Source: Toxonevra muliebris (taxonomy: Eukaryota > Arthropoda > Insecta > Diptera > Pallopteridae). From it: a stretch of 64,000 bases of DNA. A model generated the notes under the pieces. The model was not told the origin of the DNA and ran no database searches. It worked only from the letters and a program-made list of their open reading frames with translations. The stretch is taken from contig OY829327.1 of the NCBI GenBank assembly GCA_963691655.1, forward strand, positions 53,022,079-53,086,078. The letters run 5' to 3'. Of this stretch, positions 34,580 to 48,000 are shown in pieces; position 1 is the first letter of the stretch, and the number at the start of each line of letters is the position of its first letter. The position numbers and the translations under genes were made by a program.

Positions 34580-36475
34580 TATCGTTATACTATGGGGAAT
34601 CCTTAGGAATAATGCTAAATGCTTACAAACTTAAAATTACAAATGAATTTGAGTTAAAGATCTTTAAAAATTTCTTAGTTTTCATGGAAAATAAGCAGTA
34701 GAGCGGCTCCAACAAAAGTTTTGTCTCATGTTTCTTGTTAGGAGGTCCTTTATTTTGCGTGTATACTTAAAATATATATTATTAGTACAATTCATAGCAA
34801 ATTCATCAAAAAAAAAAAAAATAATTTATGAAAAGTGAGAGAATTTTTGAGGATTTACACTAGAAGAAAACATAAGATGTGACTAATTGTAAATGGAACT
34901 AAAGATTCTATTGGCGTCTCAACAGTCAGGATTATCATTGTTGATATCAGTTCATGGTTTTTTATAAACATTCAACGACATCTCTTCAGCAAAAGAAGAA
35001 AATTTCCTAGGAGGAAATAAAAGTGCTTATGTAAACTAATTTATTTATAAAGAAGTTTTTAAATTTTGTTACATTTCTCACTGAAATTCTTCAATTTCAG
35101 CGAAAAAAAAGTAATGAATGAAAAGTTGGAAACTTAAAACAATTTCAGCTCAATTTCACTTTAGCATGTAAAAATTTAATTAAAGTTTGCACATACATAT
35201 AAGCAAAAACAAAAGTATATAATTACAAATATCAATTAAATTGCAATTAAATACACTGCTACTCATACGTACTTGCATATACACATATTCTACCATATGC
35301 TTACTTAGCCAAACACACACACACACACACACACATAGAGAGTAAACAGATTCACATGTAAAACGTCTATCTATATAATCGTATATGTTGCTCAAGCAAT
35401 ACTCATGCTCATCAGTAACTTGTCAGATACATACACGCTAAAATAAACACTTATCTACAAACATATAATTATACAGAGACATACATTATGTATGTTTGTT
35501 TATATATTTCAATGAAATTAACACTGACACAGCGACATTTTTAATTAATAAAAATAGAAATGTACATAGAAATGATTTTTAGCACAATTCACATATCAAC
35601 ACATATCCAATAGTCATTCTCATATACACAATAGTGACTTTCAAATTGTGTGCATGTGTGTGTGTGTGTTTGTGGACCAATTTTACTGTTTCAACATCAC
35701 TTCGTTCATTAGAGTTGCATGGTGATCAGCATCAGTAAAAGAAAAATCCTTCAAATTGTTATTCCCCATCACACAGCGCATCTACCTCCCTATCCTCTGA
35801 CTTCACTCTATCCCTAACTTCCACTTGAGATGAAGAATGAATGTATCCATAGTATAGTAGTGTTGTAAGAGAATCGAGAATCACTTCATCGCCTCATATC
35901 TCCATCTTTTTCTCTTTTCTCCTCTCTCTCTCTCTCTCGCATTTCGCTCTGACAGACTGCGGCGTTTAATTCGTAACAAACTAAAGTTTTCCATTAAATC
36001 ATGACAGCATTGAAATTGATCGTTCCTGAAAGATGCTGCTGCTGAATGCTTCTGCTGCTGCTCCAGTGACAAGTTTCATTCATTCTACCTCAATTTTCCT
36101 TCTCCTTCCTCGCTCTCGCTCCCGCACTCGTATACACTATTTTCACATTGTTATTATTCGCTGCGTGGCATAAGTGGTATCCAAAAACAACAACAACAAA
36201 TAGAACTATTTATCGTTGTCGTCATCTCACCAGAGAGACGCGGCGGAGTTTCGTATCCTTTCATGTTTGAATTCGCGTACACGAATTCCTTCCTTTTCCA
36301 TTCTTGCTATTATTCTTGTCTTGTTCCCGCTGCTCTTATTCTCCTTTGTTCCCTCTCACTCCTTATGTTTATTTTTGCTACTCTTGCTTCATTTCTTGTT
36401 TGGATACTTTTCTTTAATTGCTTTAAGCCATTGGTATTTGTTACCTCAACGTTTTTTGTTTTCATACTCTTTTTT

Positions 36476-36507
<32 letters not shown>

Positions 36508-37216
36508 GCACACTCACTTACTCATTTATAATTGCTTTTTTTTTTGTTTCTAACGCAATACTTCGTTTAGGTTTCATCTTCTTCATATTTTTTTTGTGTG
36601 GATTTTCTCCTTCTTAGTTGTTATGTATGCGAGTCAAGTTATTAAGCACTACCATTTCCTTTTTACCTCTCGCTGCTTCTCTCGATCTCCCTCTCTCTTT
36701 CACTCTCACACTCTCCTTAGTTTATGGCATTAGAGGAAGGTTATTATTAAATAGTTTGATTGGAAATTTATTGTGTGACAAGGGTGAAATTCGCTATTGA
36801 ATTATTGATGAGATGATTGTTATTCTTATTGTTGTTGGTTCTATTATTATTTCTGCTGCTATTGTTGTTGTTATTGTTATTGCTATATTGCTATTATTTA
36901 CGGTGTATGGTCTGCTGTGATACTTATTTGTAATTAGAAATTATAATTGAGAACTTTGAAGAAGTATTTAATATTTTCCTTTTTCATATTTTCCTTTTTT
37001 TATACTTCATTGTAGCAATTCAATAGTAGCAAATAAATTGAATTAATGCTTAAAGACTTATTTTAATCTTTTCTTCTGTGGAACTTGACCAATAGAAATT
37101 GAGAAATTGATAATTGGTTAAAGAAAAACATAATTACAAATCAAAAATCCGTATTTATGTTTTACTGACCTATAGGCAAAATTTGAAATCTGCGATACAG
37201 TAGCTTCCGAGATATA
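34580..37216. repeat. Intron-like DNA with CA and CT microsatellites
   Basis: An AC run lies at 35313-35335, CT runs near 35921-35939 and 36477-36499, and TTG/ATT triplets near 36825-36890. Open frames over the CT-rich section (36216-36617) read as Ser/Leu/Phe low complexity. A TGCTGCTGC tract lies near 36031-36062. No gene. Confidence 0.55.
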
Positions 37217-37224
37217 GTGTAAAC

Positions 37225-38604
37225 CAGGGCCGTAGCCAGGTTTTTTTTGCCGAGGGGGGGCTTACTATTAAGATATGGTAATGCATTTGATGGACCCTAT
37301 CAGTCAAGGGACCAGAGTGGATAAATTCCTTGAAGCTTTAGGAATTGTTTTTTCCGAGTTTTTTTTAATCTTAACCTATAAAAAAAATGGCCGAAAATTA
37401 CAAAAAATTCAAAGAATAATAAATTTCAATTTTTTCAAATAAATATTATTCAATGTGAATTGCAATGCATTTTTTTAACGTCAAGGACATAATTTCAATA
37501 ACTCATTGACTTTCCATTACCCAAAGTTAAAAAAATGACCAATAATGCTAAAGATATTCAGAGGCTCATTTTTTCAAATGATTATCAGTGGGAATTCCCA
37601 TGGCCATTATAAATTATGAGGAATCCGAATGAAGTTGCCATATATTCCCTAAATTCATGCAGTCACAGCATTAAAAGGGATCTTCCGAGCCGGGGTGCTC
37701 TTAGCAATAATGGTTTAAAGAATTAATTACATTTTAAGATTGTCTCCAAAAACTTTGGAGCTGATCTAATAACACTGCCCTGCATGGGTTTGGCGAATAA
37801 TATGGTTCCTAGTGTTTGCGAATGAATTTTTCATGCTGAACATAAATCTGAGGTTAGAAACTTCGCATTACGTCACGTTTTAGAAAAATTGGGACTGAAA
37901 TCCCTAAAAATACCGTTATTGGCCATTTTTGAGAAATTGTGAGCTGAAACTTCGAAAAATAGAAATTATAGGCTGAATCATGCCCTTTAAAATAAGCTTT
38001 AAGTCACACTGTTTTCATGCGCCCTTAAAACGTATTTTATCTTACTCACACCCACAGCCAGATATAATGAAAAGTGCAGTGATCCGCAGTGTTTTAAGGG
38101 GCGCTGGTTACAAATCTGCTTTCAGATTTTAAAAGTTCAAAATTACGAATCAAATATGGCGGACGAGTTAAGAATAATAAAATATTCCTTTGTATTACTT
38201 TTCACATAAGTTAAATTTTACAAGGATCCAACAGTTTTTTCTATTTTTTATTAATTTTTAAACTTTTCAAAATGTTTCACGACTTTAAATCAAAAACAGT
38301 TACAGTTACAGATTGCTCAGCATCACCTTCTTTTTTTGAATCCGAAATCAAACCTCATGTCAAAGAAAATAAATCAGAATTGGTCGCATAGTGTATCTAA
38401 TATTTCAAATTTACTTGACTTTTTAGAAAGAAATCGATGCAAGTAAAAAATATTCAAAAATCGTCCAATAGATTTTATTTTCTACTTTTCCCCATCGACT
38501 GGAAATTAATATAAACAATTAGAAGAAAGTTTCCACATTTGGGGGGAGGAGGAGGGAGGGAGAGGTCAGAACCCCCAAAACCTCCCCCCCTAAATACGGC
38601 TTTG
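37225..38604. mobile_element. hAT-like non-autonomous element with 8 bp TSD
   Basis: GTGTAAAC occurs exactly at both edges (37217-37224 and 38605-38612), a perfect 8 bp target duplication. The left end is CAGGGCCGTAGCCAGG and the right end, reverse-complemented, is CAAAGCCGTATTTAGG. Both are followed by G-rich blocks. An 8 bp duplication with CA-starting termini fits the hAT superfamily. The 1380 bp interior has no recognisable hAT transposase or BED finger. Confidence 0.85.
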
Positions 38605-38649
38605 GTGTAAACCATTCGAATGTCGAGGTAAATGTATTTGAAGTTTCAA

Positions 38650-38978
38650 ATTAAAGATGGGAAATGGAACCAACTTGCTGCACTGCTAGACAGTTCTGGC
38701 CCTGTCGAAACCAAGAACGCACTAAAGCACTGATAAACTTGGACCGAGTCCACTTAAGCCGGATTATTTCTTTTCTAGCCGGACACTACCGTAAATTAGG
38801 CCTTCAGTATAATGATTTCTGCAGAAGCTGCAGGGTCGAAGAGGAAGAAGAAACAATCTTCCACCTTATATGTAACTGCCCGGTTCTAACAGTTAGCAGG
38901 CAAAGAACTCTGGGTGAATCTAAGCAAAATTTACAGAACTTGCATTCTCTGAAATCGGAGATTTACTTCACTTCATAG
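38650..38978 (+). pseudogene. Non-LTR retrotransposon pol, extreme C-terminus
   Basis: The open frame reads RQFWPCRNQERTKALINLDR, HLSRIISFLAGHYRKLGL, NDFCRSCRVEEEEETIFHLI and CNCPVL. The terminal C-x2-C...H-x4-C knuckle (CRSC, HLICNC) after a GHY block is the usual end of pol in several insect non-LTR clades. The same block occurs in the 48.8-49.7 kb fragment (CRWC...HLLCQC). It is a 5'-truncated copy ending at a natural stop at 38976-38978. Confidence 0.8.
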
Positions 38979-39120
38979 AAAACACAAAATGGTTTGACTA
39001 GGTGGTACTAAGAGGTAACTACTCTCCCCATAGGGCATCACAGTGGACCAATAGGTCTCAGTGTATTCATTTTCCTTTATGAACAGCCCCCACCAATGTA
39101 ACCTAAGCTATAAGAATTCA
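38979..39120 (+). mobile_element. 3' untranslated tail of the non-LTR fragment
   Basis: It contains GGGCATCACAGTGGACCAAT, then GTCTCAGTGT, then AACAGCC, and ends near GTAACCTAAGC. A related sequence with the same order of blocks occurs at 62196-62270 and ends in CCTAACC. This supports both being 3' ends of one retrotransposon family with a TAACC-like terminus. Confidence 0.65.
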
Positions 39121-39189
39121 TGAAAAAATACAATTAGAGAGAATTATAGTTGAATATATTTTGAAAAAGATTAACATAAAATAATAGAA

Positions 39190-39290
39190 ACGTAGTGGTT
39201 ACCGTGGATAAGCGGATAGTGTGCTAATGTCTGATGATAACAGAAGACGATGAATACAAAAGTAATTGAGCCGATATTCGTTCATAATGG
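39190..39290 (+). repeat. Possible degenerate tRNA-like SINE head
   Basis: GTGGATAAGCGGATAGTGTG resembles a tRNA D-arm/A-box. The expected B-box about 40 nt later is only faintly present (GATGAATACAAA). No body similarity was found. Confidence 0.3.
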
Positions 39291-40337
39291 ATTTAAAAAA
39301 TGTTTTTATTCGTTTTAGAGCTAAAAACTTAGCTTTTCAGAAGCTGGCACTGTGTCAATAATCGTAATAAGTAACATCGGAAGCAATAAGTAATATCTGG
39401 AACCACTGTAACAAAAATAAGTCATGTGAGAAGCAGCGCTTGCATCTATACATACCATATACTTAATAACTTTAGACAACCTCAAATCATATTTTCCTAT
39501 GCTGCAGAAGTTATATCACTTGAAACAACTGAACTATGGCATTTATCAAACTATTTATTGTAAACGACCTTCATCAGCTTCAGTGTGACATTGATAGAAT
39601 TGAATTTATGTTTGCAAACAACGATGGCAACATTATATTTTAGATAAGCTTTCATGAAGCACATAAAAGATTCATTGAAGTGTACCTATGACAAGACCGA
39701 AACAATTGAAATTCATATCTAAAAATTGAAAACTCCTCCCCGTCCCCGTCTCTGACTGCTTTGGACCACTTTACATAAAATTACAGCTCTGACATGCTTA
39801 GATTTAAAGCAAAAACAAAACAAAAACATGAACCTAACCTTGAAATATACTTAAACAGAACAGAAGCAGAGTGCAGAGTTCATGTACCAAACAAGATCGC
39901 AAAAAAAAAAAAAAAACGTTTACCCCCTACAAAACTAAATATACATACACACATACAAACGCATACATATACAATGTGAGTATTCTAAGAAGCCCGACAA
40001 ATAACCAAACAAAACAAAAGGAAAGAAAAAAGTGAAATTGACATTGACACGACATCAACATTTAGCATGGTGAGCAAACATTTATAACACACACATACAC
40101 GCTACAAACAATCCGCCTAACATACTAGCAGCTGCAACAACAACAACAAAAAACAAAAATCTATCAAAATCTCCTGAAAATAAAACAAAATATGCCAAAC
40201 AAAAAAACAACAAACTTTAAGTAAAATTTGATGTAAATCGCATTCGTGCAACATCAGGGGGAATAGGGGTGCAGTAGGCATGTGGGAGTGAGTAGGGCCT
40301 AGTAACAGAATTCGTGGAATGAGAAGCAGACGCCGTG

Positions 40338-40370
<33 letters not shown>

Positions 40371-40908
40371 TCAGCTTCGAACAACAAATGATGCTCAGCG
40401 ATAAACTCGTGACTTTAGTCGTTTATTTTCGATAGAAGCTGTGATTAATTATGCAACCATTATGAGTTTTTTTTTGTTTCGCTGCTACTGCTGCTTCTTC
40501 TTCAACTTTTCACCACTTTTGTTTTTTTTTTTTTATTGTTTTTTGTAATTTGTTATTGCTGCTGCATGTTGGTTATCACGTTGCCAACCGAAAAATCAAC
40601 CATATCGTTGACAGTTGCAAATAACCATGTATGCCTGCGAGTAGAACGAGTTTATGGGCATTTTATTGAAATTTTATTCAATGACATACATACCCATAAA
40701 CGCATACACTCACACACACACATACGCTCACAACCACACAAACTCTCCCAGCTATCACCAAAAGCAGATTACAATCAATACAAGTAAGGATATTTTTGCG
40801 TGTAAGTATGTGTGCATGTCAATGTAGTTATGTGCCCGGGTATATGCGTGTGTATTAATGTTATTGCATAATTTATTATATTAAATATTGAATTTATGCT
40901 CAACTTAC
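39291..40908. repeat. Intron-like DNA with AT microsatellite
   Basis: Poly(A) at about 39901-39916, a TA run at 40338-40362, poly(T) near 40521-40534 and CACACA near 40711-40722. No gene. Confidence 0.55.
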
Positions 40909-40944
40909 CTCAAATGGCCACCACTACTACACGGAGTATCTTAC

Positions 40945-41001
40945 CTCTCCTCGATCTAACAAGCCTCTTTGCCTTCTCCGCTTTACGCTCCACTTGACGT
41001 T
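40945..41001 (-). other. Candidate micro-exon with two alternative donors
   Basis: On the reverse strand, TTTTGCAG precedes the 57 nt segment. GAG|GTAAGA ends it at 40945, and a second, consensus-perfect donor GAG|GTAAGT ends a longer form at 40909 (93 nt). The short form is a multiple of three, with one frame reading RQVERKAEKAKRLVRSRR, highly basic and non-repetitive. The longer form reaches a stop just before its donor in that frame. The polypyrimidine tract before the acceptor is poor. I do not recognise the peptide. It could be a chance arrangement. Confidence 0.3.
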
Positions 41002-41397
41002 CTGCAAAATATGCGCCTATTGGGTAAATATACGGTTGCATTTACCTAGCAAATAATACTTTCGACATAATCGCATATAAATTATAGGAGAATTATACGC
41101 GCTAATTAAATTGACATTGAAAGATTTATATAATTGTCGCTGACATACACACGCACGCACACGCACACAAATTTATAATTTAGATTTATATCGCTGTCGA
41201 GTTTATTAAAATATTTGAAAGTAAGGCTAAAAAACGGAAAAGGATTAAAAATGGATTTTGATTTATGTAGTTGTGTTGCTAATTTAATAATAAATTACTG
41301 ATTTTATACTGTAATCTTTTTCTTTGTGCATTTACGGACTGTTATTTTCAAGATAAATTTTTTCAATTCAAATGAGAGAGAAAATGAGAGTATTAAC

Positions 41398-41533
41398 CTG
41401 ATTCCCATAAACTCGTAAATGCCTCGTAAACCTTGTAAACTGTATAAAACACGCTTTCAAATTTCATATAAATATGTTGACAAGCTTACACACTTTACGA
41501 GTTACGAGGCATTTGCGAGTTTATGGGAATCAG
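41398..41533. mobile_element. 136 bp hairpin element (near-perfect inverted arms)
   Basis: The left arm CTGATTCCCATAAACTCGTA and the right arm, reverse-complemented, CTGATTCCCATAAACTCGCA pair almost perfectly and continue through AATGCCTCGTAA, with arms of about 32-45 bp. The spacer is about 50-70 bp. No clear target duplication was found. It is most likely a tiny MITE. A structured RNA is a less likely alternative. Confidence 0.7.
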
Positions 41534-41593
41534 CTTATTGTTATAGCTGAATGCCACTTGGCTGGCAATTGTGCGCTGCCTTTCTCAAAGTTA

Positions 41594-41712
41594 TGCCTGG
41601 TTTTCACTATGTCATATTTCATGTCAAAGAGTGAGAAAGAGAGAATTTCTTATATGAAATTGTCAACATGTTGGCAAAATTGAAATAATTTGACATAGTG
41701 AAAACCAGGCGT
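41594..41712. mobile_element. 119 bp hairpin MITE with TTA flanks
   Basis: The left arm TGCCTGGTTTTCACTATGTC and the reverse complement of the right arm CGCCTGGTTTTCACTATGTC match over about 20 of 21 bases and continue with ATA/AAA. TTA lies directly outside both ends (41591-41593 and 41713-41715), a 3 bp target duplication as in PIF/Harbinger-type elements. No coding capacity. Confidence 0.75.
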
Positions 41713-41717
41713 TAGAG

Positions 41718-41763
41718 CCGGAACAGAATTAAAGTGTTTGCCGGAACAGAATTAAAGTGTTTG
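41718..41763. repeat. Perfect tandem duplication, 2 x 23 bp
   Basis: The unit GCCGGAACAGAATTAAAGTG + TTT occurs twice back to back without a mismatch, just after the hairpin MITE. It indicates a recent duplication. Confidence 0.9.
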
Positions 41764-42019
41764 CAGTAAAATACACGTAAATGTGTAAAAATGTCAGTCG
41801 ACAATCGCCAACGAACATTCATCAACTTAGAATCTATCCTATTTTTTCTATGTCGGCACAGCGACTTTCTTTCTGAGTGGTGTCAAGTAATATTATAATT
41901 TGCCCATGATTGCAATCTTACACTTGAACAATCTCAACCAAACTTTGTACACGAATCAAGTTCGGAAATCGAAATCAATTAAGCGGGAGTGGCACCTACC
42001 ATTCAAGTAAAGAAAATAC

Positions 42020-42075
42020 TGTTGAAATACTACCTCTTGGCAGGCAATGGTAAGCCTCCAAGAGTAAAAATTGCC
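42020..42075 (+). repeat. SINE body fragment
   Basis: ACCTCTTGGCAGGCAATGG at 42032-42050 matches ACCTCTTGACTGGCAATGG near 58424 in the longer SINE copy, with AAGCCTCCAAGAGTA following. No tRNA-like head remains. Confidence 0.5.
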
Positions 42076-45000
42076 TTAGAATCGGCCGCCACTGAGCTTT
42101 CTATCCTTTCTTAAAATTGGATTTGCTTTAAATATTAATCAAAAAAAAAAAAATAAATAAATTTCTTTTGTGAAAACATTATTTTAAATGTATAGTAAAT
42201 GTAAACAATTTATGCAGCAAATTTAAATTTTTGTTGTTTTACTTCTAAAAAAAAATTTGCATTTGTTTGGAGAAAAAAAAGAATTAAAAGTAAATAATAA
42301 CTTTTTTCATTTAATAAAGAAAAAAAAAAAAATAAAAGAAAATAAAGTTATCATTTTTCAAATGAACTCATTTTAAATTCAGTACCAAAAGGTATCCACA
42401 AAGATGAAGTCAAGATAGGTATGTACTTGAGAATTATAAAATTAAATTCAAGAGAAAATAGAAAATTCATACATATTTAAGAAAAAAGCAACAAAAAAAG
42501 AAAAATAATAAAAAGAACATAAAGAAGTAAGAATAACAGAAAGTCATAAGTATGCCTGGAGCATCCATTATTTTTTTATATACACACATAAAAGACAGAC
42601 AGGTGCACACATAAGTATATAGTACATGTATGTATGTATGTCCACATGTATTGGTAAACACCCGTGCATACAAATAAATAAGTTAAACACCTTAGACAAA
42701 CTCTCATAAATACCAAATTTATTGGATGCGGTTACAACGAACGCATCAAATCATCTACAAGCATAACTCACCAGCTCTTCCTCTCTTATGTTACATGTCT
42801 CACTCTCTTTCTCTCCTACACCCATATCTGTTCCTTTGGCATAAACTTTTTAATATTTTTCTTTTCTTTGTATCATATTTACTCAATAGATTTAAAAGTG
42901 GTGTGCGCATCTTCTATGCTGCAAGTTTTGCTTGTCAATCATATTGTGGTAGACTTGAAAAATGAGCATTAGTTATGGGCGTGAGAGAGTGGCAGAGGAA
43001 GGAATAGTAAAATGAAAAACCCTGAAGACATTGCAGACAAAAACCTTAGGTTAAAGTTTGTTGTGCACTTTGTTGCAACAGCTCGTCATCTATGGAGTTC
43101 AAGCAGATTCTTCTTCTTCTTTTTCTGGTCGACAACATCAGCACCCAAGTGTGAGAAGGAGGCGGACAGACAGACAGACAGTTGTGGTGTAGTCCTTTAC
43201 TGTTTTCTTTCTGTCTCGTTGATGTTTTTGCTGCCGCTGCTGCTGCATGAAAGAACGTTGTATGCATATTTTTCCAAATAAATATTTTATGTAAAATTGT
43301 TGCTGTATTGATGAAAAATGATGTCGAAAGGTAAAACTGATGCCAGAAATTCAATTCAATTGATGCGAAAATAACAAATCGGGGCTGTCTGAGTCAATCA
43401 GTAAGTCAGAAAGTTGTTCGTTGTTCTGTGATGTTGAGGAGAATGAGGAATAGATGTCAATATATGTTAAAGACATTAGTCAATGAAAAAAGTTTCCAGT
43501 GAAGATATACATACAAATACTCATCAAGTTATTGAAATCTTTTTGAAGACTGCCTGGTAATAGGTAATTTCACTTTGTGCCAAGAGTATAATATATAGGC
43601 TCAGAAAAAACTTGAAATTCTATGCTGGCTTCAAATTCACTTCTTGAGTCTGAATAATTCTTTCAGATGGGTACTCGAAATAAGTTTTTCCCAATTCACC
43701 TCTGTAGTTTTTTTTCATTTTATGGTTGTTGACCAATAACGTTGTAATAAAGCACAACAATAAAAAAGAACATAGATTTTTATTAGCAAAACATATATTT
43801 TTTTTATTATTAGCAATATTTGTATAGCATATGAAGTGAGGAACACAAGTAATTTAAATTATAGATATTTTTCTAAAGTTAAATGCTTAGCTTATCAATC
43901 TTGATTTCGGATGCTTGACTTTCTGGCTTTCCTATTTAAGTACATATGTCTCATAATGCAACCAAGCACTGAGGATATGAACCACACATTAATCGGCTTC
44001 GTTTTCATGAGAAAAGAAAAAAAATCTCTTCCACTTCTAATTCCACTTTTTGACTTATAAATAAGTTTTAGCTCAATGAAGCGTAAGTTAAAATTATTAT
44101 TTTCTTTTTCTTCAACCACACAGTACACAACTTTGTTTTTATGACTTTTCTGTTAACTTGTATTTATTTCAATTGATGTGCAACACAAAATTTATACTTT
44201 CACCATTGCCAATACAGCACCACTCTAGAGTCACCAATGCCATGAATACCAATATCCACCCTTACCATCGTCTATTGCTATCACAGCTGTAGGTTGTTGC
44301 TCTAAGTAAATGCTACAAGTATGAACTGAAGTAGTAAAAGTCATGCGTCCATCGGTTCGTTCATTTGCTGCTTCTTGCTTCTTCTTCCTCGTTCTTGTTG
44401 ATGTTGATGTTAAAATTATGCCAATTGAGAATGTAGAAAATTACACACAAAAAAAAAAAAAAAATGCCAAAAGGAAAAAGGAAGTACAAAATTATTGAAA
44501 AAGCATTTAAGCTAAAAGGAAATATTGCAAAAATAACGAATAAAGTTAGTTGGGTTGGCAATATTCATTTGTGCAAAATGAAACGAAAGGAAAGGAAAGA
44601 AAAACGATTTCACGCAACGCATTAAAAACATTTTTATGGCATACCCTCAAACACTCACATACTTACATGCATAATAATATGAGTATGTATTTTTATGTTT
44701 ATGTGTGTATGTGGGTGTGGCAATTGTCGCTTTGGTTCTTAGTGTTATGTCACACTTTGTGCTGGCAGGAGTTTTTAAGCACATTTTCATTTTTATTTCG
44801 TAATCTTTGCACTCGTTAGCTGAACTTTTCTACACATACACGAAACACTTACACTTTGCGTCTCAAAGTCAAAATTTGTTCATTTGGAAATTGTGAAAAT
44901 AAAGTTTTTGTTACAATTTCTTTCTTTTGTTGTTGGCGCATTATTCTTTTTCGGTAGAAATTATATTCATATTAAATATCTCATTAAGTCAATGTGGCAC

Positions 45001-48000
45001 TGTTAAGTTGCATACATACATACATAATGTGCGCTTTTAAATTTTTAAAATACATACTAACTAACTGCCTTAAGTAAAATATATGTATGTATTTGTAAAT
45101 TTAGGTGCTGATCTTATAACAAACTATGTATTACATAAGCTCCAATTAATGAAAAATTTTCTGGGCTTTGAATGGGTCAGATTTATATTGACACTTAATA
45201 TTTAACAATACAAAATTTATAAATAGTTTTTCTCCAGTTTCACAAGTTTCTTCTAATTTCATTGTTTTCTTATTATTCAGGGTGCTCTAATATCGCTGTA
45301 AATATCTAAGTCTTTGCCTCGCAAGATAGTAAGACTAGTTCTTTGTGAGATCAATATTTCCATCCCTAAAATCACAGCTGGAGTTTGTTCCTTTGATTTT
45401 CGTCTAACTATAGCATTTTTGAAATCTTTTGATTAACTTTTTTTTTTTATAAAAGCACACTAGCAGCAAATCACTCACAATACTTTCCAGCTAACCTTCC
45501 CTCAATAGTCTAGAAGAGCTACCAGCAATTTAAGATCCACATCACTGCTAAATCGCATTAAAGGAAAGTTGACTTTTTCGGTTCACTGAAATGCCAAGCC
45601 AGAAAAAGCTTAAAATAAATAGTATTTGTAAATGAAATTGAAAATTATATGTTTTAGTATTAGATTAAATAAATATGTATGCTCACGTGCATACACACAC
45701 ATAAAGTCAAGTAAATGCGATTTATTGAGATCTATTGGCATCGAAAAAAAGAAGACAAACGAGAAAAGAAAAGGAAAAAGGAAAAACTCAAAAATTACGA
45801 AACATTTCTGATAAATTTTGAGCTGCAAAAAAAAAAAATTCCTTTTCGATTTTTCAATAGTAATGCAGACTAGCACACACACACACATACAAACATATAC
45901 TTTTGACACTTGTATATTAACAACAAACTAACACATGTACACTAATTTCTCTCTCTCACTCATACACACACATAAACACACATCAATTTACAATGGCATC
46001 TTTCTGGCATTGACTTGACTTCATTTTTTATTTCTACCTACTGCTTACTGACATACACTTTTCAATGTTTCGATTTATTTTTGTCAAGCCATTGTCAAAT
46101 TGCTCATTGTTGCTGCTCTCGGTGTTGTTCATTGTTGCTGTTGCTTGCTGCTGCAAAATGTGTAATTTTTTTTTTATCTATTTTTCACATGAATAAACTT
46201 TGGCAACAAAAACACAAACGAAACAAACATAAAAAACATGTTGCATTACATTTTCATGCTCATTTGTTTTGTTGTTGTTGTTTCCTTTTCTCTATTGTTG
46301 TTCGTCCTGTTATTATTGTTATTTAAATAAATTATATTGCATTAATTTCATTAATTTTAACATTATGCTGAAGTTGAAGCTCTCATGATCATGAGAGTGG
46401 CATTGAATTTTGAAAGCTGCTTTTGTAAGTGCGGAAATTGCATTTTCCATTTCAGCGAATTATTTCAATAATAAAAATTAAATTTACACACATACCTGTC
46501 GTTTACTGGCTACTAGAACCACGAATGTGTATAAATTCGGGTTTGAGAAAATTTAATTTTATTTGAACATTCTTTAACACCACACGAACATGACCAGATG
46601 TATGAGCAGTTATCGTAGTTAAAGATACAAATCTGAATTTTGTAGGTGCACAGCACGGTAAATTGATTGAATAAATAAATTAATGAATAGAATGTGAAGT
46701 AAATGAGGGTTCTTCTACTGAATATTCTTGGTCCCTTGGTACTTGTGTCTTAATAAACTTAACATTTTTTATTGACTTGTGCGAGTAAAACACTTTATCT
46801 TTTATTCTTGAGCAAAACTCCATATCAATCAACACTTTCGTGTATTTTAGAGTAAACTACATACTCAGCCAAAAATGTGGCCTTAGTATAGGTACTGGAA
46901 AAAATGAAGCACATTCGAGGTTTTGGTAGTCAGTCGACTTATTTTTCATTTCATTTTTTATTTTTGCAGTATGTTTTTACTTCAATAGCTTTTAACACAT
47001 TTTGTGTTTACGGTTTGCTACTGTCGTTTTATGCTATATATAACAACAACAATTAAAGAACAAAAAATAATAAAAATTTATTTAATTTACTATTGTATAA
47101 ACATGCGTGCCAGTGTTTAAATTAATTGATATTTTTGCAGCTCTTTTAATTGTATATCTGTGCGTTGGAATGAATGATCATGAGGTAGCATGAATGCAGC
47201 CTTCAGATTAAGTTCATCACTACTAACATACTATTTATTAAGCTCATCCTGATCAAAGACTGTGGCCTTAATAACAATAATTTATAATTGCAATTTTATT
47301 ATTATTTTAATTTAAATTTACCTAAAAGCAACCACAAAAAGCAGGCACTACAAAATTACGCACACACACACACACACTCAACCTGAGTATTGCAACTTCA
47401 GTTGCAACACACACATACCACACAAATTTTCCACATGCAATTTTAATTAAAATAGTTTCGTCATAAACAGAAAATAAACTGCTTAGTTGTAAAGCTTTTA
47501 ATAAAAAACAAAAATTATATATTGTGTATGTGAAAGGATAATTAAAAAAAAAAAAATATTAATTAAAAATAACAAAAATATTAAAGTAAACATTTTAATG
47601 AGCGTATTAATTACGCGCAAAAACTCACAAAAACACACACACACACACGCCCCCACACTTACACACTTTGATGCAACGACAGTACAATATCAACCTGCAT
47701 AATAATATCTTTTGTTTAATAGAGTTGTGTACATAGATGCATAAACAAACATAAATACGCACATGTGTGTGAATGTGTTTGTGTATGAATGCATATTTAT
47801 CTTAACAAAACACATAGTAATTACTAAAATTTTCATATCTCATCATGAATATTTCAACCAAAAAGCGAAAAAATTTCATAATTTCACCAAAGTTTACATA
47901 AAACTTTATACCAAAAAATATGAGAAAAGAATAAAAAGCGAAACGACAGCAAACGCACATAAGAAATTCAAGTTCCTTGTTATGTTTGTGAGCGTGTAGA

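Noticed and set aside
36216..36617. 133-codon open frame with apparent hydrophobic segments
   Set aside because: The hydrophobicity comes from CT/TTT tracts including the CT microsatellite at 36477-36499. A parallel frame is equally open. Not a membrane protein gene.
43012..43354. Overlapping open frames on both strands near 43.0-43.3 kb
   Set aside because: The reverse frame contains an Ala run from CTG repeats and neither has a recognisable domain or start context.
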